From a virus: DNA of 33,837 bases. The stretch covers positions 1 through 33,837 of IMG/VR virus record IMGVR_UViG_3300045136_000201; one strand, written 5' to 3'. Of the stretch, positions 29,981 through 33,837 are shown in pieces (positions within the stretch are counted from its first letter, which is position 1; the number at the start of each line of letters is the position of its first letter). The notes beneath the pieces are model-generated. The model was not told the DNA's origin. It worked only from the letters and a program-made list of their open reading frames with translations, and searched no databases. Made by a program: the position numbers and the translations under genes.

Positions 29981-30415
29981 TTACGCGGCCTCCCGCCTTG
30001 GTTCCCCCGGGGCCCAGGGGGCGCGGAACGCGCTCGTCCTGTCTTCTGGCTTGGGCTGCTGCTCCGCCCAGGCGGCCCATGCCCGCTCGAACTCGTAGAA
30101 CATCTGCCAGTCTGCGGCTACCACTGGCCCCGGGTAGTGCTGCAGGTGGGTGATGGTGAGCGTCTCCGGGTTACCGTAGACGATCAGGCAGGTGCGGCCG
30201 TCTCGCACCCGGGCTTCCATCGTGTACTTCTGCCCGCGCTCGAGGCGCTCGCCTGTCCGTTTGCCCTCCACGCAGAGGAAGCGGCCGTTGATTTCGGTTT
30301 CGCTATCTTGATCTGCGTGGGTGATGCCGCGGGGGAACGGGTGGCGACCCACGTGGAGGCGTAAACCACGGTCGAAGTCCCATCTGGCCGCCCGTGGGTT
30401 GCGAAGCTCTGCCAT
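29981..30415 (-). CDS. Conserved hypothetical partner of the methyltransferase
   Basis: This is a 144-residue protein. The ATG at 30415 overlaps the previous stop (TGATG). It has beta-rich segments (LRLHVGRHPFPRGITHADQ, INGRFLCVEGKRTGERLERG, QKYTMEARVRDGRTCLIVYG) and a C-terminal helix. Coupling suggests that it acts with the methyltransferase, for example in a modification or anti-restriction function. I do not recognise a family. Confidence 0.65.
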   Translation of the reverse strand: MAELRNPRAARWDFDRGLRLHVGRHPFPRGITHADQDSETEINGRFLCVEGKRTGERLERGQKYTMEARVRDGRTCLIVYGNPETLTITHLQHYPGPVVAADWQMFYEFERAWAAWAEQQPKPEDRTSAFRAPWAPGEPRREAA

Positions 30416-31464
30416 CAGGTGCGGCGGACTACCAGCCCGAACGGGCCGAAGGACGCCAGAAAGCCCTCGTCATGGGGGCCGATGTAAAGGACGGCCTGGC
30501 CCTGCAAGGGTGCTGACACCTTCGAGGGATGCCAGAAGCGCACGCGCCCCCTGGGGAAGCAGATAGCCGATGCGGCGCGCCCGAGTGTCTGGAACCACTC
30601 CGTCTCGGTGGCGTTGTTTACGAGCACGCACGCCTGCGTGACGCGCCCAGCGCGGTACTCGTCCACGAGCTTCGCCGCGAACTGGGCGATGAGTGGTTGC
30701 GCGTAGGGCGGGTTCATCCACACGCGCCCGTGCCAGTCGCGCTCAAGCGAATTGTCGCCCTCGGCGAAGAACAGGCGAGCGTTTACAACCGCGTTGGCCG
30801 CGGCCGTCGAGGCGGGATCGAGATCGATCGCCCCCATCGTCGCAACGGCCGCGGCGATGTACTCGGGCGGCGTGTACCACTCGTTGTCACCCGAGTTGTG
30901 CGCGACGTGGGCGCCCTTAGCCCGTGGCCCCTCAGGCTCGGGTGCGGCAGCCGCACTGGTCTCAAGATCGGCTTGAATAGAGGCCTCTTGTGCCACGGGT
31001 GCGTCATTTGACGCACCCCCGGCCCCAAGATCGGCTTGAATAGAGGCCTCTTGTGCCACGGGTGCGTCATTTGACGCACCCCCGGCCCCAAGATCGCGCC
31101 GAATAGTTACTTCGGCGAACCCCAGCGCCCGGGCCGTGGCACGCTGTGACGCCCGGAGCTCGGCAAGCTTCCGGGCGAGGCTCTTGCGCTGCTCGACAGG
31201 GAGCCTGAACTCGGAGAGATCGATCGTTGCGAGAAAGGCGTTAATGTCGTCGAACCCGTCGCCGGCACGCCTCCAACGATCATCCTCGAGCAACCACTCG
31301 AGCTCCGCACAGGCGCGCTCGAACGTGTAGCCGCTGATATGCACGGCTTCGAGGAGGCGGCCGTGGACCGTGGTTGGTGTCTCCCGATGCTCGTTTCTGG
31401 GCAACAAAAAACCCGCCTTCTCGGCGGGCTCGTGAGCGCGCGTGCCCCCTAGCGTGCTACTCAA
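30415..31464 (-). CDS. HTH-DNA N6-adenine methyltransferase fusion
   Basis: This protein has 349 residues from TTG 31464 (GGAGG seven bases upstream). Residues about 35-125 end in an HTH-like [20 protein letters not shown]. Residues about 127-168 hold two 21-residue repeats from a DNA duplication. The C-terminal domain is Dam-type (phage N6A methyltransferase): [10 protein letters not shown] (194-203), DLDPAS (214-219), NPPY (251-254). It would methylate adenine in DNA, protecting it from restriction or controlling genes. An intrinsic terminator lies near codons 12-19. If the true start is a later TTG (codon 20 or 21), the terminator lies in the leader instead. Confidence 0.8.
   Translation of the reverse strand: MSSTLGGTRAHEPAEKAGFLLPRNEHRETPTTVHGRLLEAVHISGYTFERACAELEWLLEDDRWRRAGDGFDDINAFLATIDLSEFRLPVEQRKSLARKLAELRASQRATARALGFAEVTIRRDLGAGGASNDAPVAQEASIQADLGAGGASNDAPVAQEASIQADLETSAAAAPEPEGPRAKGAHVAHNSGDNEWYTPPEYIAAAVATMGAIDLDPASTAAANAVVNARLFFAEGDNSLERDWHGRVWMNPPYAQPLIAQFAAKLVDEYRAGRVTQACVLVNNATETEWFQTLGRAASAICFPRGRVRFWHPSKVSAPLQGQAVLYIGPHDEGFLASFGPFGLVVRRT
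30964..31096 (-). repeat. Two identical 63-bp tandem repeats inside the methyltransferase gene
   Basis: Copies 30964-31026 and 31027-31089 are identical, and a third copy starts (AAGATCG). The period is 63 bp, so the reading frame is kept and encodes two 21-residue repeats. Each copy contains a perfect 10-bp inverted repeat GGGTGCGTCA/TGACGCACCC with a TT centre (30997-31018 and 31060-31081). It separates the HTH and methyltransferase parts. Confidence 0.95.
31406..31428 (-). terminator. Intrinsic terminator near the start of the methyltransferase gene
   Basis: On the minus strand CCCGCC and GGCGGG pair around GAGAA and are followed by TTTTTTG. The hairpin begins 36 bases after TTG 31464. 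It is a textbook terminator and a likely attenuator, or it ends an upstream transcript if the gene actually starts beyond it. Confidence 0.8.
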
Positions 31465-31488
31465 GCATCGTCCTCCCGCTCGCTCATC

Positions 31489-31500
31489 GCTGTATACAGC
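31489..31500. promoter_or_regulatory. 12-bp palindrome with TATACA
   Basis: GCTGTATACAGC is a perfect palindrome 25 bases before the methyltransferase start. The minus strand TATACA could be its -10; the -35 is weak. A repressor or an adenine-methylation-independent switch could bind here. The role is inferred. Confidence 0.4.
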
Positions 31501-31535
31501 CCGTCTCCAGAGCAGGCTCCGCCCCTGGGACGTCT

Positions 31536-31552
31536 CCCCGCCCAGGCGGGGG
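31536..31552. other. Short GC-rich hairpin
   Basis: CCCCGCC and GGCGGGG are separated by CA. It stands between divergent transcription units (methyltransferase leftward, 31683 unit rightward). It has no T-run on either side. Confidence 0.35.
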
Positions 31553-31568
31553 TACCCCGAGCATAGCA

Positions 31569-31595
31569 GAAAAGCTCGCTATTTGCAAACTTTTC
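31569..31595. promoter_or_regulatory. 27-bp palindromic operator, copy 3
   Basis: The arms are GAAAAGCTCGC and GCAAACTTTTC around TATTT. The -35 begins 24 bases further on, exactly 10 bp more than in copy 2 and 20 more than in copy 1. Confidence 0.8.
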
Positions 31596-31619
31596 TTCTC
31601 GTGGCCGGCCCAATATCGC

Positions 31620-31648
31620 TTGATTCCGGACGGGTAGTGGTATACGCT
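31620..31648 (+). promoter_or_regulatory. Promoter, TTGATT-17-TACGCT
   Basis: TTGATT (31620-31625) and TACGCT (31643-31648), within GGTATACGCT, are 17 bp apart. It drives the three plus-strand genes 31683-32344. The start should be near 31655. Confidence 0.6.
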
Positions 31649-31682
31649 AGGGCGGGACGTCTCGACGAAGGAGGAATCAGAG

Positions 31683-31805
31683 ATGGAGATCACGCCAGAG
31701 GCAGCCACCGCAGCCCTCGAGGGGCTGCGGTGGCCAAAGATTGATGTCCGCCTCTCGGCGGCGGACAGAGAGTGGCTCGAAGAAAACTGCCCCTACGCAC
31801 TCTGA
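31683..31805 (+). CDS. 40-residue plus-strand protein
   Basis: This small acidic protein starts at ATG 31683 after AAGGAGG. It reads EITPEAATAALEGLRWPKID then VRLSAADREWLEENCPYAL, with two predicted helices and one Cys. It is the first gene of the copy-3 operator unit. No family is recognised. The promoter, SD and close spacing to the next gene (13 bases) support expression. Confidence 0.65.
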   Translation: MEITPEAATAALEGLRWPKIDVRLSAADREWLEENCPYAL

Positions 31806-31817
31806 AAAGGAGGAGCC

Positions 31818-32021
31818 GTGTCGGAGAAAGGGGAGCCCGGTGCGCGCGGTGAATCCCAGTCACCCGCTGGCGCGTTCAGCCTGACGGGCCAGCGGGTGCG
31901 ATCTGTTCGTTACCGGGATGGGGTAACGCTCATCGAGACGCACGAGGGATGGGAGTACGAGCTAGTGGGCGAGCTGCGCGTGCTCCGGTGCGCGCCCCGA
32001 GACGAGGAGATGGTGCTGTGA
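31818..32021 (+). CDS. 67-residue plus-strand hypothetical protein
   Basis: The GTG at 31818 follows AAAAGGAGGAGCC. The disordered N-terminus is Ser/Gly/Glu-rich. The C-terminal half (GQRVRSVRYRDGVTLIETHE, then GWEYELVGELRVLRC) predicts a small beta sheet. It overlaps the next GTG by four bases (GTGA). No family is recognised. Confidence 0.65.
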   Translation: MSEKGEPGARGESQSPAGAFSLTGQRVRSVRYRDGVTLIETHEGWEYELVGELRVLRCAPRDEEMVL

Positions 32022-32344
32022 GCTACTACGATCCGTACGAGTTAGCCCTCGAGACGCGGGACGTGTCGATCCTCGAGGTTGGCTCGTCCCCGGTGCCCAA
32101 GCAGGTGAGCCCGGAGTCGTGCCGGGAGGGCTTGCGGGAGGCGGGGGCACGACGGGCGCTTGCCCGCATGCTCGCCGCGGAGGCGGCGCTGGACCTGGCC
32201 GACTGGGTGCGCGCGGCCCACGAGCAGGGGCTCTCGGTGACGGAGATCGCACGGCTGGGACGGCTTACTCGCCGTTCCGTGTACATCATGCTCGAGGGGG
32301 CCAGTAGCGGGCGAGGACTCGAACCTCCCGGCACCGGCTTATGA
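32018..32344 (+). CDS. HTH-containing plus-strand protein
   Basis: This is a 108-residue protein from GTG 32018. Residues about 63-95 (DWVRAAHEQGLSVTEIARLG then RLTRRSVYIML) form a helix-turn-helix as in resolvases and small regulators. It could bind the palindromes or regulate the early units; that link is inferred. The last 12 codons and the stop lie within the tRNA on the opposite strand. It ends the copy-3 operator unit. Confidence 0.65.
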   Translation: MSYYDPYELALETRDVSILEVGSSPVPKQVSPESCREGLREAGARRALARMLAAEAALDLADWVRAAHEQGLSVTEIARLGRLTRRSVYIMLEGASSGRGLEPPGTGL

Positions 32345-32375
32345 GGCCGGCCGAGCCACCTGGCTCTACCCGCTG
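32304..32375 (-). tRNA. tRNA with anticodon CAU (Met-type, initiator-like)
   Basis: The cloverleaf is acceptor AGCGGG/CCCGCT plus a C1-A72 mismatch, D-stem GAGC/GCTC with a short loop containing GG, anticodon stem CCGGC/GCCGG with loop CTCATAA, and T-arm GAGG-TTCGAGT-CCTC. C1-A72 and A11-U24 are marks of initiator tRNA; the GGG/CCC anticodon-stem pairs are only partly present. A lysidine-type tRNA-Ile is the alternative reading of CAU. CCA is not encoded. One T-stem pair (49-65) and the short D-loop are imperfect. Confidence 0.75.
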
Positions 32376-32393
32376 TGGTCTACCCGCTGTAGG
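32362..32393 (-). repeat. Duplicated tRNA 5' end
   Basis: TCTACCCGCTGTGG is followed directly by TCTACCCGCTGTAG, so the tRNA 5' end (ACAGCGGGTAGA on the minus strand) occurs twice in tandem. The outer copy is not followed by a cloverleaf. It may be a remnant of tRNA duplication or a processing signal. Confidence 0.7.
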
Positions 32394-32468
32394 TGGGGGG
32401 TCGCCAGCGAGGGCGGCCCCACCGGCCGGGTCAAGAGGCCCACGATCCGGGCCAAGAGCCATCATAGC

Positions 32469-32493
32469 AGAAAGGCTCGCGGCCGAGGGCTTT
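32469..32493 (-). terminator. Terminator-like hairpin at the end of 32493-33242
   Basis: On the minus strand GAAAG..CTCG pairs with CGAG..CTTTC around GCCG, and TCTGCTATGATGG follows. The flank CATAGCAGAAA-GCTCGC is shared with operator copy 3 (31563-31579), so it may be a degenerate operator relic. Confidence 0.4.
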
Positions 32494-33242
32494 CATGCCG
32501 CGCTCTTCATCGCCACCCGGGCCGCCGCCGCCACAGCGTTCGGCAGCCGGATCGGCTTAGGCAGTACGGCCGCGATAGCCCGGATCGTGTCCTGCACGTC
32601 CCGCTCGGCCCGCTCCGACCACTGCCACCATTCGCAGCGCATGACGGGCATGCCGTCCCGCGTGAGCGGCCGGCCGTCCTTGGCCACAAGTAGGCTTGAT
32701 TGCCGCCACGCCAACCAGCGGAGCAGCCTCTCGTACCTGCCGGGGGCGACGGCGCGCAGAGAGTCGAGCGCCCGCCTGAGATCGGCGTACGATCCCTGGC
32801 GCTCGTAGAGCTCGCGGGCGCGCCACATGGGTTCCTCGTCGCGCATCGGGCTCTCGTCGTCACTGAGGGCGAATGAGGGCCGTTTGCGCACGCGTTTAAG
32901 CTCGTCCGCCTCCCGGGCTTTGATCGCATCCTCGATCGTGAGCCCCGTGTAGGCGTCGTGCTCGGCCTCCCCCTTGCGCCGCCGGCGCTCGCCGCGCCCG
33001 TCGCATGCGGCGCACATCGAGCACCCGTGCCCCCGGGCGGGCTCGCCCAGGGACTTGCACACGTGGCACGGCCGGCGGTTGCGGAGGCGGCCCACCCCGT
33101 CGCACAGGTCGCACCGCACCCAACGGGACGGCTGGGGGCCGGGCAGCGCCCCGCTGTAAACGCGGGAGACGGGCGGGCTCGGCATCCAGTCGTACATGCT
33201 CTCCAGTAGGAGCCGCACGCGGGTGGCGTCGTCCCAGGTCAC
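32493..33242 (-). CDS. Zinc-finger protein with DnaJ-like CxxCxGxG repeats
   Basis: This is a 249-residue protein from GTG 33242 with SD GGAGGAA. Residues about 44-86 have CDLCDGVG, CHVC, CSMC and CDGRG, the CxxCxGxG pattern of DnaJ zinc fingers, so two zinc ions are likely. A charged linker and a helical C-terminal half follow (ARELYERQGSYADLRRALDS, RYERLLRWLAWRQSSLL). Phage proteins with such fingers often act in DNA metabolism. Here no catalytic motif is seen. It belongs to the minus early unit. Confidence 0.7.
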   Translation of the reverse strand: MTWDDATRVRLLLESMYDWMPSPPVSRVYSGALPGPQPSRWVRCDLCDGVGRLRNRRPCHVCKSLGEPARGHGCSMCAACDGRGERRRRKGEAEHDAYTGLTIEDAIKAREADELKRVRKRPSFALSDDESPMRDEEPMWRARELYERQGSYADLRRALDSLRAVAPGRYERLLRWLAWRQSSLLVAKDGRPLTRDGMPVMRCEWWQWSERAERDVQDTIRAIAAVLPKPIRLPNAVAAAARVAMKSAA

Positions 33243-33283
33243 TCAGTATTCCTCCGCGACGGGCGGCCTGTTGTCCACTCCAC

Positions 33284-33748
33284 TTAAGCAGCCTCCTCAT
33301 ACGCTTCCGTGTCACGCCGACCGGTATGACCCCGGCGCGGCACGCCGTTCGCGATCAGAATGCGACGCACCGCCCTCCCGGCCGTGCTCGGGGTCCTGTA
33401 TCCCAGAAGCTCGTAGAGCTCCTGCGCGATCGCGTCGATGGACTTGCCGCCAAGGTAGAGCCTGACCACCTCATCCTCCGGGACGGGAGGAGGAAGAACA
33501 CCAGCCAACTCCGTGTGCCACAAGGCCGGGTTGATCTCAGTCACGATCCTGTCAGCCACCGAGACCGACACGGTGGACTGCTCGCCGCTCAAGATCCCGC
33601 GCAAGCGCCTCTCCGGCACCCCCGAGCGCGCCGCGAACACCGTCAACGGCTCCCCGGTCTCATCGAGAGCCCGCCGCAGCACCCGCGCGATCGGGGCAGA
33701 CAAGACCGTGTCACGCTGATACCTCACGTAATCAAGCCCCCTGCTCAA
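33284..33748 (-). CDS. Double-HTH DNA-binding protein
   Basis: This is a 154-residue protein from TTG 33748. Residues about 20-65 form an Xre-like HTH (TVFAARSGVPERRLRGILSG). Residues about 92-130 form a second HTH (VVRLYLGGKSIDAIAQELYE then TAGRAVRRILIANG). It is a good candidate regulator of the palindromic operators. A start at a later codon is possible; the TTG overlaps the upstream stop region. It belongs to the minus early unit. Confidence 0.7.
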   Translation of the reverse strand: MSRGLDYVRYQRDTVLSAPIARVLRRALDETGEPLTVFAARSGVPERRLRGILSGEQSTVSVSVADRIVTEINPALWHTELAGVLPPPVPEDEVVRLYLGGKSIDAIAQELYELLGYRTPSTAGRAVRRILIANGVPRRGHTGRRDTEAYEEAA

Positions 33749-33836
33749 GCGTCCCCATCTCGCCGCTCTCGAGCGCCCGCCCCTCGAACCAGTTCATGCC
33801 ACACGTGAACGAGCACACGTCAACAAGCGAAGGCAA
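33732..33836 (-). CDS. 3' end of an upstream minus gene, partial
   Basis: A minus-strand frame enters at the window edge and stops at 33732-33734. It reads VDVCSFTCGMNWFEGRALES near its end, with a CxxxC pair. It overlaps the next gene by 17 bases. The start lies outside the window or at a near-edge TTG. Confidence 0.45.
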   Translation of the reverse strand: MPSLVDVCSFTCGMNWFEGRALESGEMGTLEQGA

Positions 33837-33837
33837 C

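Overview
The window is a compact, GC-rich segment of a tailed-phage genome. Most genes lie on the minus strand, so they are transcribed from right to left. A podovirus-like virion is suggested by the portal, the DUF5309-type capsid protein, a nozzle-like beta protein and a 1298-residue candidate internal virion protein; no tape-measure or sheath gene is visible. An actinobacterial host is inferred from the high GC, the many GTG/TTG starts, two leaderless-looking promoters and two small proteins of actinobacterial type (666-860 and 835-1398). No integrase, DNA polymerase, helicase or primase is visible, so either the window is not the whole genome or replication depends on the host.

Layout, right to left. 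33.8-29.9 kb is a regulatory block: two minus-strand DNA-binding or zinc proteins, a tRNA with anticodon CAU, an HTH-adenine methyltransferase fusion and a small partner. Small plus-strand genes interrupt it, starting at 28801, 29381/29421 and 31683. All three plus-strand units have a consensus-like promoter preceded by the same 27-bp palindrome. 28.7-27.2 kb holds a candidate small terminase, a repeat-rich non-coding stretch and small genes. 27.2-20.2 kb is the packaging and head module: large terminase, portal, scaffold and capsid. 20.2-17.3 kb carries a sugar cassette: two glycosyltransferases and a TagD-like cytidylyltransferase. 17.3-6 kb is the connector, tail and internal-protein module. 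6-3 kb is the lysis region: a lysozyme-like/NlpC-P60 protein, a secreted M23-like/lysozyme-like endolysin and holin candidates. 3.0-0.67 kb holds an HTH-phosphoesterase and small genes. 1-665 is non-coding but rich in hairpins.

Four observations stand out. (1) Five structural or lytic genes have no ATG, GTG or TTG at the expected start. Their best starts are ATC, ATC, ATA, CTG and CTG, four of them after a Shine-Dalgarno sequence and a conserved TAGCYAG spacer; a sixth gene probably starts at CTG. (2) Three palindromes lie 4, 14 and 24 bp upstream of their -35 boxes, which is exact 10-bp helical phasing. (3) Two plus-strand membrane microproteins are placed opposite late-gene starts, each with a promoter that puts the transcription start at the start codon. 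(4) Canonical intrinsic terminators lie inside the first codons of the endolysin and the methyltransferase. Together they suggest heavy use of transcriptional and translational throttling.

All functional calls come from reading the sequence and recalling protein families; no database search was run.
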